Under the pieces are notes generated by a model. It saw only the letters and a list, made by a program, of their open reading frames with translations. It searched no databases and was not told the DNA's origin. Below are positions 34,080-44,353 of a stretch of DNA of 64,000 nt, piece by piece. Every line of letters starts with the position of its first letter. The first letter of the stretch is position 1. Position numbers and translations under genes: made by a program. This stretch comes from Methanobrevibacter sp. (GTDB taxonomy: Archaea > Methanobacteriota > Methanobacteria > Methanobacteriales > Methanobacteriaceae), in the NCBI RefSeq assembly GCF_017409525.1, contig NZ_JAFQSO010000014.1, positions 1-64,000 of the forward strand, written 5' to 3'.

Positions 34080-34986
34080 TAATACATTCTCCGGAAATAA
34101 CTTTTTCTAGGCTTCCATCAATTTTTTCTACAATTAAAGCCCCTTCTTTACCGATGCCTACAACATAAGCATCGTAATATGTGTTGAAAGGTTCTCTAAC
34201 TTCTACAATTTTTCCAATGGTATATGAACGTTTTCTCCATTCTTTTAGGATTAGCTCATAATCTTTTTCATAGAAAATCTTAGCAATCTTTTCGAACTCT
34301 TCCAGGAATATTTTAATTAAGAGATTTTCATTGCCCTCCCTTCCGAGTTCTTTTTTAAGTGTTGTTGTTCCATCCTGTAATTCTTTAGGGAAATCATTCA
34401 CTTCCAGATTAGCATCAATTCCCACACCTACGATGACATTTTCGATGGTATTGAATTTCGCGACAGCTTCTGTTAGAATTCCGCAAACTTTTTTGCCGTT
34501 TATCATTATGTCGTTAGGCCATTTGATTTCAGGGTTATCAACACCGATTCTTTCCAGTGTTTTTGCAACTGCCACTCCTGTAGATAGTGTAATTAATGGC
34601 AATCTGGAATGGTCTACATTAGGATTCAATATGATGGATAGCCATACTCCACCTAATGGTGATTCCCATGATTTTCCAGACCTGCCTTTTGCTTTTGTTT
34701 GCTTTTCAGAGATAATGACAGTTCCATTTTCAACGCCATGCCTTGATAAGAATTTGGCTACGGTGTTAGTTGAACTAACCTCCTTGTAGATATATAACTC
34801 CTTACCAATATAAGATGTGTCCAAGCCTTCTGTAATTTCAGATTGTTTTATATACTCAGTATCTTCTTTTCCAAGTTCCTTTACAACATTAGAAAAGTCG
34901 TTTACATCAAAATTTTTTATTTCATTTATTGTTTCATCTGAAATTTTATTTTCTTTTTTTAATAATTTAACAATTTCATCTTGCAT
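34069..34986 (-). CDS. birA: Biotin-protein ligase
   Basis: A 305-residue enzyme that attaches biotin to pyruvate carboxylase. The catalytic domain has GRSGKSWESPLGG (GRGRxxR-like biotin-AMP loop), KWPNDIM and GILTEAV; the N-terminal 70 residues are helical with a possible HTH-like segment. It lies 18 bases downstream of pycA on the same strand, and a GGAG site precedes the ATG. The pair forms a functional operon. Confidence 0.92.
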   Translation of the reverse strand: MQDEIVKLLKKENKISDETINEIKNFDVNDFSNVVKELGKEDTEYIKQSEITEGLDTSYIGKELYIYKEVSSTNTVAKFLSRHGVENGTVIISEKQTKAKGRSGKSWESPLGGVWLSIILNPNVDHSRLPLITLSTGVAVAKTLERIGVDNPEIKWPNDIMINGKKVCGILTEAVAKFNTIENVIVGVGIDANLEVNDFPKELQDGTTTLKKELGREGNENLLIKIFLEEFEKIAKIFYEKDYELILKEWRKRSYTIGKIVEVREPFNTYYDAYVVGIGKEGALIVEKIDGSLEKVISGECIIKN

Positions 34987-35004
34987 TGATTAATCTCCAA
35001 AAAG

Positions 35005-36495
35005 TTATTTTTGCATCTGTTGACTTTTAATAGCATTCTGATATGATCCAACAGCTGCGGAAATTGCGGCTATTTTCTTTCCTGGCATGAATGTTGATTT
35101 TAGTTTATTTACGTATTCCGCATCTTCTTCAATAACATTTGCCATTTCAGCATCGATACCTTTTTTGTGTTGGTCAATAAAATGAGTATTCAAATCTCCA
35201 GAAATGAAATTCGGATTTCTGAGGATTGCTTTGTGGAATGGAATAGTTGTTTTCACGCCTAAGATGATATATTCCCTTAATGCCCTTTTCATTCTATTTA
35301 TTGCATCATTTCTATTTCTGCCGTAAGTAATCAGTTTTGATATCATTGAGTCATAGAAGGTTGGAATTGTATAGTTCATATAGACTCCACTGTCTAAACG
35401 TATACCTGGACCTCCAGGTGACCTATATCCAGTAATTTTTCCAGGATTCGGTGCAAAATCATTCAATGGGTCTTCAGCATTAATACGGCATTCGATTGCA
35501 TGGCCTGAAACTTGGATATCATTTTGTTGATAGCTCAATTCGTCACCTGCAGCTATCTTAATCTGCTCTTTAATCAAATCAGTATTGGTTATGAGTTCTG
35601 TAATTGGGTGTTCAACTTGGATACGAGTATTCATTTCAAGGAAATAGTAATTACCATCGTCGTATAGGAACTCTACAGTACCTGCACTTGTATATCCGAT
35701 GTATTCTGCGGCTTTAACTGCACTGCCACCCATTTCCGCTCTTAGTTCCTCAGTCATGATTGGAGAAGGAGCCTCTTCAAGAAGTTTTTGATGTCTCCTT
35801 TGAATGGAACATTCCCTATCTGCAACATGGACTACATTTCCATGTTCATCTGCTAAGAGCTGGAATTCAATGTGACGTGGTTTTTCAAGATACTTTTCAA
35901 TGAAAACGGTTGAATCCCCGAAGTTGGTTGATGCAACGGATTGTGTAGATTCAATGGCGCGCACGAGCTCATCCTCTTCATAAACTGCACGCATACCTAT
36001 TCCTCCACCACCTGCTGAAGCTTTTACAATCACAGGATATCCGATTTGGTTTGCAATTTCCTTAGCTTCTTCGATATCAGTCACTCCTTCAGGTGTACCT
36101 TCGATTACTGGAACTCCTGCTTTTTTCATGAGAGCTTTTGAAGTGATTTTATCTCCCATTTGGTTAATTACTTTTCCAGAAGGTCCAATAAGTTTTATTC
36201 CATTTTTTTCACATTCTTCTCCAAATTTTGAATTTTCAGCTAAAAATCCATAACCTGGATGTATAGCATCTGCTCCTGATTCGAGTGCAATTCCTATTAT
36301 CTTCTCTATATTCAAATAAGATTTTGCCGGAGATGGATTTCCTAAAGGATAACTCTCATCAGCATATTTTGTATATAGGGAAGTTTTATCTGCATCGGAA
36401 TAAATCGCCACACTTTCAATATCAAGTTCACGACATGCTCGCATGACTCTTATTGCGATTTCTCCTCTATTTGCAATCAATACTTTTTCAAACAT
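35005..36495 (-). CDS. pycA: Pyruvate carboxylase subunit A (biotin carboxylase)
   Basis: The 496-residue subunit carboxylates biotin with ATP and bicarbonate; the biotin is carried by subunit B encoded elsewhere. Visible motifs: [18 protein letters not shown], the ATP-grasp glycine loop [30 protein letters not shown] and the catalytic [14 protein letters not shown]-like region. The product oxaloacetate feeds biosynthesis. ATG 36495 follows GAGG; the TTG upstream is less likely. birA follows. Confidence 0.93.
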   Translation of the reverse strand: MFEKVLIANRGEIAIRVMRACRELDIESVAIYSDADKTSLYTKYADESYPLGNPSPAKSYLNIEKIIGIALESGADAIHPGYGFLAENSKFGEECEKNGIKLIGPSGKVINQMGDKITSKALMKKAGVPVIEGTPEGVTDIEEAKEIANQIGYPVIVKASAGGGGIGMRAVYEEDELVRAIESTQSVASTNFGDSTVFIEKYLEKPRHIEFQLLADEHGNVVHVADRECSIQRRHQKLLEEAPSPIMTEELRAEMGGSAVKAAEYIGYTSAGTVEFLYDDGNYYFLEMNTRIQVEHPITELITNTDLIKEQIKIAAGDELSYQQNDIQVSGHAIECRINAEDPLNDFAPNPGKITGYRSPGGPGIRLDSGVYMNYTIPTFYDSMISKLITYGRNRNDAINRMKRALREYIILGVKTTIPFHKAILRNPNFISGDLNTHFIDQHKKGIDAEMANVIEEDAEYVNKLKSTFMPGKKIAAISAAVGSYQNAIKSQQMQK

Positions 36496-36571
36496 GTGAA
36501 ACCTCAAAGTAAATTTTTTTATAATATATAATATTATATTTATTTAGATAATTATTAAATATGTTGATTTT

Positions 36572-37207
36572 ATGAAAAAAATTACAAGGAAAAAACATTT
36601 GGAAATGAGACTTCAATCTGTTCCGCCCCACCCTAAGCCGAAAGTGGGTCTTGAACAGTATGCCACACCTTCAAATATTGCATCCGATTTGATTTGGAAT
36701 GCCTCATCATTAGGAGACATTGAAAATAAGAATATTTTGGATTTGGGTTGCGGTAGCGGGATTTTTACAATCGGTTGTGGATTGATGGGCGCTAATTTAT
36801 CCTGCGGGGTGGATGTCGATGGGGATTCTATTGATTTGGCTAAAAAAACATCAGATGAATTTAAACTTCCCAATGTAAAATTCTGTTTAAATGACATAAA
36901 TCAATTTGATAACTCTTTTGATGTGGATACAGTTATTCAAAATCCCCCTTTTGGATCTCAAAAAAATGCAAGGCATGGTGAAGACTTGAATTTTGTTACA
37001 AAAGCGATTGGAATGGACCCTAAGGTCTTGTATTCATTTCATATGGCATCAACAGAGGACTTCTTAATTAATTTTTACAAGGACAATGGTTTGGATATTA
37101 CCCATATTTTCAGATACAATTTTCCAATTCCAAAAATATATGAGTTTCACTCTAAAGAAATTCAAAATGTTGATGTTATTGTGTTTAGGGCATTATTAGA
37201 TTTTTAA
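36572..37207 (+). CDS. METTL5-like rRNA adenine N6-methyltransferase
   Basis: A 211-residue class I SAM methyltransferase. It has the SAM loop LDLGCGSGIFTIG, acidic motif GVDVDGDS and the N6-adenine catalytic motif NPPF (IQNPPFGSQ, about residue 128). METTL5 in eukaryotes methylates 18S rRNA A1832; the archaeal homologues are assumed to act on 16S rRNA. No SD is present before the ATG, so the message may be leaderless. It is divergent from pycA across 76 bases. Confidence 0.88.
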   Translation: MKKITRKKHLEMRLQSVPPHPKPKVGLEQYATPSNIASDLIWNASSLGDIENKNILDLGCGSGIFTIGCGLMGANLSCGVDVDGDSIDLAKKTSDEFKLPNVKFCLNDINQFDNSFDVDTVIQNPPFGSQKNARHGEDLNFVTKAIGMDPKVLYSFHMASTEDFLINFYKDNGLDITHIFRYNFPIPKIYEFHSKEIQNVDVIVFRALLDF

Positions 37208-37442
37208 ATTTTGAATAAATCTTATTTTTTTATTTTTTTATATTATAAAACAATACCTTTATATAGTGGTTATTACAGATTTTATATTAATATATTCTCT
37301 GAGTATAAAAAAGTTGGTAGCATAAAAAGAGCTACGGATATTATAACTGATATAATATTTTGTAAATGTGTAAGTCTATTTAGTGATAGCTATATAAATG
37401 TAGGGTAATCTTTATATACTTTAGTTTACATAATGTAAGGTA

Positions 37443-38270
37443 ATGTATAAAGATGAGCTATCTATATTTATTCCGAATTCGTTTCTTTCTGAGTCTAAAG
37501 ACCTTAAAATTCGTACTTATAAAGTTGGGATTTTAGGAAGAGCTTTAGCTATTTTTCAAGCAGATAACGTGATTATTTATAATGATAATCATGACAAAAA
37601 TGAAGATGGAGAACTTGATGGAGATTTTATTGCTGAAGTTTTGGAATATATGAACACTCCTCAATATTTGAGGAAGAAAGCATTTCCTATAATGCCGGAA
37701 TTAAAGCACGTTGGAATTCTTCCACCACTTAGGACTCCTCATCATCCTGTCAATGATCAACCTGACGTCGGTGATTATAGGCAAGGATTCACTGTTAAAA
37801 GAAATAAGAAAGGGACTTATGTTGATATAGGTATGGATAAACTTGCATTCTGTAAAGAGCAACTTACTGTTAAAAGAATTTTTGACTTTAAGATAACTAA
37901 GATTGCTAAGAAAGAAGTAATAGTCACACCTGATAAACCAGATGACGTTTACTGGGGATATAATGTAATGTCCTCTAATAAGAGTCTTAAAAATAGCTTA
38001 AAATTAATTAAACCTGATCTTGTTGTTGAAACTACAAGATATGGAGATTATATTGATTCTATTTTTGATGAATTAAAACATAAAGTAGATGAATGTAAAA
38101 GTATTGCTATTTTATTTGGTGGCCCTTATTCTTCAATCGAAGAAGATGTTTCTAATGCGAATTGGGATTTATTTAAAGTAAATACAATTCCAAATCAAGG
38201 AACTGAAACTGTTAGGACTGAAGAGGCAGTTGTCGCTACACTTTCTTTATTTAACTTTATGAGATTTTAA
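37443..38270 (+). CDS. SPOUT-fold RNA methyltransferase-like protein (MTH1/SPOUT1 family)
   Basis: A 275-residue member of the archaeal/eukaryotic SPOUT1 (C9orf114) family whose Methanothermobacter member MTH1 likewise precedes rpl3. Typical stretches are RTYKVGILGRALAIF, KHVGILPPLRTPHH, an S1/OB-like insert (QGFTVKRNKKGTYVDIG) and the SAM knot region AILFGGPYSSIEED with VNTIPNQGTETVRTEEAV. The proposed activity is rRNA uridine methylation. AAGGT sits very close to the ATG, so translation may be leaderless. Confidence 0.88.
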   Translation: MYKDELSIFIPNSFLSESKDLKIRTYKVGILGRALAIFQADNVIIYNDNHDKNEDGELDGDFIAEVLEYMNTPQYLRKKAFPIMPELKHVGILPPLRTPHHPVNDQPDVGDYRQGFTVKRNKKGTYVDIGMDKLAFCKEQLTVKRIFDFKITKIAKKEVIVTPDKPDDVYWGYNVMSSNKSLKNSLKLIKPDLVVETTRYGDYIDSIFDELKHKVDECKSIAILFGGPYSSIEEDVSNANWDLFKVNTIPNQGTETVRTEEAVVATLSLFNFMRF

Positions 38271-38614
38271 TTCTCTTTGATTTATTAGTCTTATCACGCT
38301 AATAGATAACTTGCTCAACTTTTTATACATTAATGTTTTTAGGACTCACCTAAAAATAAACTTAGCGCAGAATGATTTATACATTGGATATATTCTTTAT
38401 TGTGCTTCAATTGACAAAAACTCAATAGGATATATTGAAATTTAATATTTATCTAGTTGTAATTGTTTTTACAGCTATTTATTATTTCGATGAGATTATG
38501 CTTTGTATAATTCTTATCAACTTGTATGATAGCTATTTGTTTAGCTATTAGATTAAAAAAATTGAATATAACTAAAAAATAAGGAAAAAAATATTAATAA
38601 GGAGGTTAAATTAA
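38271..38614 (+). promoter_or_regulatory. Leader region of the ribosomal protein supercluster
   Basis: This 344-nt gap has no gene. Two TTTATACATT copies (38322-38331 and 38377-38386) look like TATA elements. Perfect dyads occur at 38336-38356 (TTTTTAGG/CCTAAAAA) and 38529-38548 (ATAGCTA/TAGCTAT). AAGGAGG precedes the uL3 ATG. The length and structures suggest a regulated leader. Confidence 0.5.
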
Positions 38615-39625
38615 ATGGTAAGACATCACCAGCCAAGAAAAGGGTCTGTTGCTTTTAGTCCAAGGAAAAGAGCAGCTAAAGAAACCCCTAGAGTAAAATC
38701 TTGGCCTCAAATTGATGAACCAAAATTACTCGGCCTCGCAGGTTACAAAGTCGGTATGACTCATGCTTTAGTCACCGATAATGATAAAAACTCTCCAACT
38801 AATGGTATGGATGTTTTCACTCCAGTTACCGTATTGGAAGTGCCTCCGGTCGTAGTGATGGGAATTAGAGCTTATGAAAAAACTTCTCGTGGTTTGAAAG
38901 TAATCACCGAAGTACTTGCAGACAATTTAGATCAAGAACTCTCAAGGAAGATTTCCCTTCCTAAAGAATACAATAAATCTGAAGCTATTGCAAGAATACA
39001 AGGTGCATTAGAAAACACAGAAGAAATTAGGGTTTTAGTACACACCAATCCAAAAGTAACTAGCGTACCTAAGAAAAAACCTGACATATTTGAATGTGGA
39101 ATTGGAGGAGCAAATCCTGAAGAGAAATTGAATACCGCATTAGAATTATTAGGTAATGAAGTAAAAGCTAGTGAAATCTTCAATGAAGGAGAATTTGTTG
39201 ATGCTATTGCAACTACAAAAGGAAAAGGATTCCAAGGTGTAGTTAAAAGATGGGGAATTAGAATTCAATATGGTAAAGCTGTTAGAGCAGGTAAAGGTAG
39301 ACACGTAGGTTCTATTGGACCTTGGACACCAAGAAGAACCATGTGGACTGTTGCACAAGCAGGTCAAATGGGTTACCATAAAAGAACTGAATTCAACAAA
39401 AGAATTCTAAAAATTGCATCAGCTGATGAAGTTGATCAAATCAACCCAGATGGTGGATTTGTAAAATATGGTGTTGTTAAAAACGATTATGTCTTAGTGA
39501 AAGGTTCTCTTCCAGGTCCTTCTAAAAGATTAGTAATTTTAAGACAACCTATCAGACCTAATAATAAAGCTGAGGATATACCTCAAATTAATTACATAAG
39601 TACAAAATCTAAACAAGGGGTATAA
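38615..39625 (+). CDS. rpl3: Ribosomal protein uL3
   Basis: A 336-residue archaeal-type uL3 of the large subunit. Recognisable parts: HHQPRKGSVAFSPRKRA at the N-terminus, GYKVGMTH, GKGFQGVVKRWG and the central loop with WTPRRTMWTVAQAGQMGYH that reaches the peptidyl-transferase centre. First gene of the supercluster; AAGGAGG is at ideal distance from the ATG. uL4 follows after two bases. Confidence 0.97.
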   Translation: MVRHHQPRKGSVAFSPRKRAAKETPRVKSWPQIDEPKLLGLAGYKVGMTHALVTDNDKNSPTNGMDVFTPVTVLEVPPVVVMGIRAYEKTSRGLKVITEVLADNLDQELSRKISLPKEYNKSEAIARIQGALENTEEIRVLVHTNPKVTSVPKKKPDIFECGIGGANPEEKLNTALELLGNEVKASEIFNEGEFVDAIATTKGKGFQGVVKRWGIRIQYGKAVRAGKGRHVGSIGPWTPRRTMWTVAQAGQMGYHKRTEFNKRILKIASADEVDQINPDGGFVKYGVVKNDYVLVKGSLPGPSKRLVILRQPIRPNNKAEDIPQINYISTKSKQGV

Positions 39626-39627
39626 TC

Positions 39628-40392
39628 ATGAAGGTAAACGTTTATTCTATTAATGGGGAAGTAAAAGAAGAAATTGAACTTCCAGCTATTTTTGATGAAG
39701 TATATAGGCCAGATTTAATCAAAAGAGCTGTACTTTCAGCACAATCCGCTAGAGTACAACCATGGGGTAACGACCCGATGGCAGGTAAAAGAACTTCCGC
39801 TAAAGGATGGGGTTCAGGTAGAGGTACTGCAAGAGTACCTAGGATTAAAAATGGTTCTAAAGCAGCTTTCGTACCAATGGCTATTGGTGGTAGACAAGCA
39901 CATCCTACTAGAGCTGAGAAAAATCATCATGAAAAAATCAACATAAAAGAAAGGAGATTCGCTATCAGGTCTGCTGTTGCAGCAACTACCAATAAGGAAA
40001 TTGTTGAAAACAGAGGACACATAGTGGACGATTTAGAACAAGTTCCTATTATTGTTGAAGATGAAATCGAAGCTGTAAAAACTGCTAAACAATCTCGTGA
40101 AATATTTGAGAATTTAGGAGTTTATGATGATGTCATCCGTGCTAAAGAAGGAAAAAGAATCAGAGCTGGTAGAGGTAAAACTAGAGGAAGAAAATACAAA
40201 AAAGTAAAAGGACCTCTTGTTGTAGTTGGTGAGGATAAGGGTATTTCTTTAGGTGCAAGAAACCACGCTGGTGTAGATGTTGTGGTTGTTGAAAACTTAA
40301 ATGCTGAATTATTAGCACCAGGTACTCATGCAGGAAGACTCACTGTTTACACTAAATCAGCTGTTGAAAAGTTAGGAGGTTTATTCCAATAA
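39628..40392 (+). CDS. rpl4: Ribosomal protein uL4
   Basis: A 254-residue archaeal uL4 (eukaryotic L4 type). The tunnel loop includes KRTSAKGWGSGRGTARVPR and GGRQAHPTRAEK; the later RAGRGKTRGRKYKKVKGPL is also typical. It lines the exit tunnel. It follows uL3 by two bases. Confidence 0.97.
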   Translation: MKVNVYSINGEVKEEIELPAIFDEVYRPDLIKRAVLSAQSARVQPWGNDPMAGKRTSAKGWGSGRGTARVPRIKNGSKAAFVPMAIGGRQAHPTRAEKNHHEKINIKERRFAIRSAVAATTNKEIVENRGHIVDDLEQVPIIVEDEIEAVKTAKQSREIFENLGVYDDVIRAKEGKRIRAGRGKTRGRKYKKVKGPLVVVGEDKGISLGARNHAGVDVVVVENLNAELLAPGTHAGRLTVYTKSAVEKLGGLFQ

Positions 40393-40414
40393 TTTGGAAA
40401 AATAGGTGATTATT

Positions 40415-40675
40415 ATGGATTCATACTCAATTATTATTAAACCTCATGTTACTGAAAAAACCATGAATTTAATCGATTTGAATAATGAAATTACTTTTGT
40501 CGTTAATCGTAAAGCTAACAAAACTCAAATCAAAAGAGCTTTTGAAGACTTATATGGTGAAAAAGTAGCAAAAGTCAATACTCATATTTCTCCTCGTGGT
40601 GAAAAAGTAGCATACATTAAACTTGTCGAAGAAGAAATGGCAGAAGAACTCGCTGTCAGAATAGGAGTATTCTAA
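40415..40675 (+). CDS. rpl23: Ribosomal protein uL23
   Basis: An 86-residue uL23 that binds near the tunnel exit, where SRP docks. KPHVTEKTMNLI and KANKTQIKRAFEDLYG are family signatures. ATG 40415 is chosen since GTG 40406 is inside the SD AGGTGATTATT. Confidence 0.96.
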   Translation: MDSYSIIIKPHVTEKTMNLIDLNNEITFVVNRKANKTQIKRAFEDLYGEKVAKVNTHISPRGEKVAYIKLVEEEMAEELAVRIGVF

Positions 40676-40687
40676 GGAGGAATTTGA

Positions 40688-41413
40688 ATGGGAAAACGAT
40701 TAATTCATCAAAGAAGAGGTAGAGGAACTCCTGCACACCGTGTTGCTTCTCATCGTTTTAAAGATAAAATTAGATACAGATCTTACGATGCATTAGAAAA
40801 AGAAGGTAGTATTAAAGGTAAAGTCATTGACATTGTACATGACCCAGCAAGAACCGCTCCTATTGCAGAAGTAAAATTCGAAAATGGTGAAAAGAAATTT
40901 ATCTTAGCACCTGAAAGCATTCAAATTGATGATGAAATTGAATGTGGTATTTCTGCACCTATCAAATTCGGTAACACATTACCGCTTGCTGAAATTCCTG
41001 AAGGTACTCCAATCTATGATATTGAAAACACTCCTGGAGATGGAGGTCGTTTTGTAAGATCTTCTGGAACTTATGCTAATGTTGTTACTCATGATGCTAA
41101 CCAAACTGTTGTTGAATTACCATCAGGGGAATTAAAATACTTAAATCCTAACTGCCGTGCTAGTATTGGTGTAGTAGCTGGTGGAGGAAGAAAAGATAAA
41201 CCATTCCTTAAAGCTGGTAAAAAATGGCATGCTTATAAAGCTAAAGGTAAGAAATTCATGACTGTAAGAGGAGTAGCGATGAACGCTGTAGATCACCCTC
41301 ACGGGGGAGGTAACAGACAACATCCTGGTCGTCCAACCACTGTTTCAAGACATGCACCACCAGGAAGAAAAGTTGGTTCAATTGCAGCTAAGAGAACAGG
41401 TTTAAAAAGATAG
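40688..41413 (+). CDS. rpl2: Ribosomal protein uL2
   Basis: A 241-residue archaeal uL2, needed for subunit association and peptidyl transfer. RGTPAHRVASHRFKDK, VVTHDANQT and the conserved MNAVDHPHGGGNRQHPGRP segment are visible. GGAGGAATTTG precedes the ATG. Confidence 0.97.
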   Translation: MGKRLIHQRRGRGTPAHRVASHRFKDKIRYRSYDALEKEGSIKGKVIDIVHDPARTAPIAEVKFENGEKKFILAPESIQIDDEIECGISAPIKFGNTLPLAEIPEGTPIYDIENTPGDGGRFVRSSGTYANVVTHDANQTVVELPSGELKYLNPNCRASIGVVAGGGRKDKPFLKAGKKWHAYKAKGKKFMTVRGVAMNAVDHPHGGGNRQHPGRPTTVSRHAPPGRKVGSIAAKRTGLKR

Positions 41414-41428
41414 ATAGAGGGTGTTTCA

Positions 41429-41839
41429 TTGGCAAGAAAAGTATTTAAATATAAAGGTTATACTCTTGAAGAATTACAAGCAATGTCTTTAGAGGAAGTA
41501 ATGGAATTATTCCCTGCAAGACAAAGAAGATCTTTAAAGAGAGGATTCTTACCAAGACAACAAATTGTTTTGGATAAAATGAGAAAATTGAATAAAGAAG
41601 GAACTAAAGATGGTCGTCCTGTTGTAATTAGGACCCATTGTAGAGACATGATTGTTATACCTGAAATGGTTGGAACCACTTTCGGTATTTATGATGGTCA
41701 AAACTTTGTTGAAGTAACTATTGCACCAGAAATGATTGGTCATTACTTTGGTGAATATGCACCAACTAGGAAAAAAGTTCAACACGGAGACCCAGGTATG
41801 GGTGCTACAAGATCATCCATGTTTGTACCACTTAAATAA
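41429..41839 (+). CDS. rps19: Ribosomal protein uS19, UUG start
   Basis: A 136-residue uS19 of the small subunit head. [16 protein letters not shown] and [15 protein letters not shown] are typical. The start is TTG, reading (M)[11 protein letters not shown], preceded by AGAGGGTG at good spacing; no alternative ATG would keep the conserved N-terminus. Confidence 0.96.
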   Translation: MARKVFKYKGYTLEELQAMSLEEVMELFPARQRRSLKRGFLPRQQIVLDKMRKLNKEGTKDGRPVVIRTHCRDMIVIPEMVGTTFGIYDGQNFVEVTIAPEMIGHYFGEYAPTRKKVQHGDPGMGATRSSMFVPLK

Positions 41840-41851
41840 GGAGATTAGAAC

Positions 41852-42316
41852 ATGGCTAACAAATATGCTTATAATAATGATGTAGATGAAGCAAAAACTG
41901 CACGTGCTATGGCAAAATCTCTTAAGATTTCTCCAAAACACAGTGTTGAGATTTGCAGAGCAATTAGAGGAATGGAAGTAGGAAAAGCTAAAGCTTACTT
42001 AGAAGATGTTATTGATATGAAAAAAGCTGTTCCTTTCAAAAGACACAACAAGAAAGTTGGTCACAGAAAAGGACAAGAAGGATGGCCTTCCGGAAGATAT
42101 CCTGTTAAAGCTGCAGAACAAATTTTAAAAGTTTTAGAAAATGCTGAAGCTAATGCAGAATACAAAGGATTAGACACTGAAAAATTATTCATTGAACATA
42201 TTTCAAGTCACAGAGGTATTGTTATTCCGGGTTACATCCCAAGGGCATTCGGTAGAATGACTCCGTTTAACACACCTACTACTCATATTCAAATTGTATT
42301 ACAGGAGGCTAACTAA
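41852..42316 (+). CDS. rpl22: Ribosomal protein uL22
   Basis: A 154-residue archaeal uL22 that lines the exit tunnel. [26 protein letters not shown] and the C-terminal [20 protein letters not shown] are typical. The stop overlaps the uS3 ATG by one base (TAATG). Confidence 0.97.
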   Translation: MANKYAYNNDVDEAKTARAMAKSLKISPKHSVEICRAIRGMEVGKAKAYLEDVIDMKKAVPFKRHNKKVGHRKGQEGWPSGRYPVKAAEQILKVLENAEANAEYKGLDTEKLFIEHISSHRGIVIPGYIPRAFGRMTPFNTPTTHIQIVLQEAN

Positions 42317-43074
42317 TGATAGAAAAAGATTTTGTCACAGAGGGCCTTAGAAGAACCAGAATTGACGAATATTTAGAAAAAGAACTCGAAAGAGCTGGAT
42401 ACGGTGGTATGGAAGTTCAAATTACACCTTTAGGTACCATGGTCGTTGTTTATGCAGAAAGACCTGGTATGGTTATTGGTAGAGGTGGAAAAAACGTAAG
42501 AACTATTACCAACACTCTTAAAAACGAATTTGGTTTAGACAATCCTCAAATTGAAGTTAAAGAGGTTGAAGTTCCTGAACTTAATCCAAAAATCATGGCT
42601 TATAAAATAGCTAACATGTTACAAAGAGGTATGCATTTCAGAAGAGTTGCTTATTCCACTATTCGTAGAATTATGGGCGCTGGTGCTCAAGGTGTAGAAG
42701 TAACTATTTCTGGTAAAATCAGAGGTTCTAGATCTGCTGTAGCTAAATTCGTTGAAGGATACATTAAAAAATGTGGTGAACCTTCAATCAGATTAGTAGA
42801 AGAAGGATTTGCTACAGTTCAATTAAAACCTGGTGTTTTAGGTATCTATGTAAGAATTATGCCTCCAGAAACTGTATTGCCTGATTCAGTCGAAATCCTT
42901 CCTCCAAAAGTAACCATTGAAGAAGATGGTGAAATTGTAGAAGATGAAGAAATCGATGTTGAAACTGAAGAAATCATCGAAGAGGAAATCATCGAGGAAG
43001 TTGAAGATCTCGAAGAATTAGAAGAAGTTGTTGAAGAAGAATCTACTGAAGAAGTAGAAGAAGATGATAGTTAA
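42316..43074 (+). CDS. rps3: Ribosomal protein uS3 with acidic C-terminal tail
   Basis: A 252-residue uS3 at the mRNA entry channel. The KH domain carries the GxxG loop in VIGRGGKNVRTIT; GAQGVEVTISGKIRGSRSA belongs to the C-terminal domain. The last 50 or so residues are almost purely Glu, Asp, Val and Ile, a low-complexity acidic tail of variable length in archaea. Confidence 0.97.
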   Translation: MIEKDFVTEGLRRTRIDEYLEKELERAGYGGMEVQITPLGTMVVVYAERPGMVIGRGGKNVRTITNTLKNEFGLDNPQIEVKEVEVPELNPKIMAYKIANMLQRGMHFRRVAYSTIRRIMGAGAQGVEVTISGKIRGSRSAVAKFVEGYIKKCGEPSIRLVEEGFATVQLKPGVLGIYVRIMPPETVLPDSVEILPPKVTIEEDGEIVEDEEIDVETEEIIEEEIIEEVEDLEELEEVVEEESTEEVEEDDS

Positions 43075-43108
43075 ATATGAAATTTAATTATCTAAAAGAG
43101 TTGGAACA

Positions 43109-43315
43109 ATGGCGATTTTAAGAAGTAAAGAAATTTGGGACATGGAAGTTGATGAGATTCAAGATAAATTAGTTGAACTCAGAACTGAATTATCCAAAAA
43201 TGTTTCTAAAAGTGCAGCTGCCGGGGTTGTTGAAAACCCTGGAAAAATTAGAGAATTAAAAAGAACAATTGCTCGTGTTCTTACAATATTGAATGAAAAA
43301 CAGAAGGAGAATTAA
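43109..43315 (+). CDS. rpl29: Ribosomal protein uL29
   Basis: A 68-residue uL29, two long helices (EIWDMEVDEIQDKLVELRTE and KIRELKRTIARVLTILNE), located by the tunnel exit. Its stop abuts the aIF1 start. Confidence 0.96.
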   Translation: MAILRSKEIWDMEVDEIQDKLVELRTELSKNVSKSAAAGVVENPGKIRELKRTIARVLTILNEKQKEN

Positions 43316-43654
43316 ATGTCAAAAATCTGTGATGTATGTGGGCTTCCTGAAGAACTTTGTGTTTGTGAAGAAATTGCACGTGAAGTTCAAACTCTAAAAG
43401 TTTTTACAGTTAGAAGAAGATTCGGAAAACTCATGACTATTATCGAAGGTATAGATGAACACGATATCGATATCAAAGAACTCACAAAAACTCTTAAAGC
43501 AAAATGTGCTTGCGGAGGAACTGCTAAAAACGGACAAATAGAACTTCAAGGTGACCATAAAGTAAGGGTCAAAGAAGTTTTGTCCGAATTGGGTTTTTCA
43601 TCTGATACTATCGAAATTCGTGAATCCAAGAAGAACAATAAAAAAAGGAGATAA
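43316..43654 (+). CDS. Translation initiation factor aIF1 (SUI1)
   Basis: A 112-residue SUI1-domain factor that controls start-codon selection on the small subunit. It has an N-terminal zinc-knuckle-like CDVCGLPEELCVC, then RRFGKLMTIIEGID, CACGGTAKNGQIELQGDHK. SUI1 proteins monitor near-cognate start codons, which bears on the AUU-start genes in this window. AAGGAG precedes the ATG. Confidence 0.94.
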   Translation: MSKICDVCGLPEELCVCEEIAREVQTLKVFTVRRRFGKLMTIIEGIDEHDIDIKELTKTLKAKCACGGTAKNGQIELQGDHKVRVKEVLSELGFSSDTIEIRESKKNNKKRR

Positions 43655-43739
43655 ACTCATCTATTCGATATATATTCAATAAAATTTTGTAATTTTTCTG
43701 CATGATTTATTGTAAATGTTATGTTAAGAGATTGGGATT

Positions 43740-44018
43740 ATGATTACTTCAAATAATTTAGTTCATCATGAATTCATTGGTTTGAATGTTCATGCTACTA
43801 ATGTGAAGAATAAGTCTCTTAATTTGAACGGAACTATCATTGATGAGACAAAAAATACCATTAAAATAGAAGATGAGAATAATTGCGAAAAAATTATTCC
43901 AAAGAGAGGTTCAATGTTTTTGTTTGAACTTCCAAACGGGGAAAAAGTTGAAATTAATGGGGATATTTTGTCTATTCGTCCTGAAGATAGAATAAAAAAA
44001 AGATTTAAAAAAATTTAA
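43740..44018 (+). CDS. rnp1: Ribonuclease P protein component 1 (Rpp29)
   Basis: A 92-residue Rpp29/Pop4 homologue, a subunit of archaeal RNase P for tRNA 5' maturation. [30 protein letters not shown] and the closing [13 protein letters not shown] are characteristic. It lies after an 85-nt gap that could hold an internal promoter; a conserved neighbour of uS17 in archaea. Confidence 0.92.
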   Translation: MITSNNLVHHEFIGLNVHATNVKNKSLNLNGTIIDETKNTIKIEDENNCEKIIPKRGSMFLFELPNGEKVEINGDILSIRPEDRIKKRFKKI

Positions 44019-44031
44019 ATATGGTGATAAT

Positions 44032-44349
44032 ATGGTTGGGCTTAATGTTCAAGAACCTGAAACTACATGTGATGATCCTAACTGCCCTTTCCATGGAACT
44101 TTACCTGTAAGGGGTCAAGTTCTTGAAGGTGTTGTTGTAAGTAACAAGGCAGAAAGGACTATTACTGTTGAACGTAGTTACTATAAATTCATTAAAAAAT
44201 ATGAAAGATATGAAAAGAGAAAATCTAAAATCAATGTTCACAAGCCAGATTGTTTAAATGTGAATGTTGGTGATTCTGTAAAAGTTGCAGAATGCAGACC
44301 ATTAAGTAAAACTAAACATTTTGTTTTAGTAGAAGTTAAAGGAGAGTAA
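44032..44349 (+). CDS. rps17: Ribosomal protein uS17
   Basis: A 105-residue uS17. [20 protein letters not shown] and the OB-fold end [21 protein letters not shown] are typical. TGGTGATAAT precedes the ATG. Confidence 0.97.
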   Translation: MVGLNVQEPETTCDDPNCPFHGTLPVRGQVLEGVVVSNKAERTITVERSYYKFIKKYERYEKRKSKINVHKPDCLNVNVGDSVKVAECRPLSKTKHFVLVEVKGE

Positions 44350-44353
44350 TTAA

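Noticed and set aside
37211-37408. 65-codon frame before the SPOUT gene
   Set aside because: Aromatic-rich translation of AT-rich promoter DNA with no SD and no recognisable pattern.
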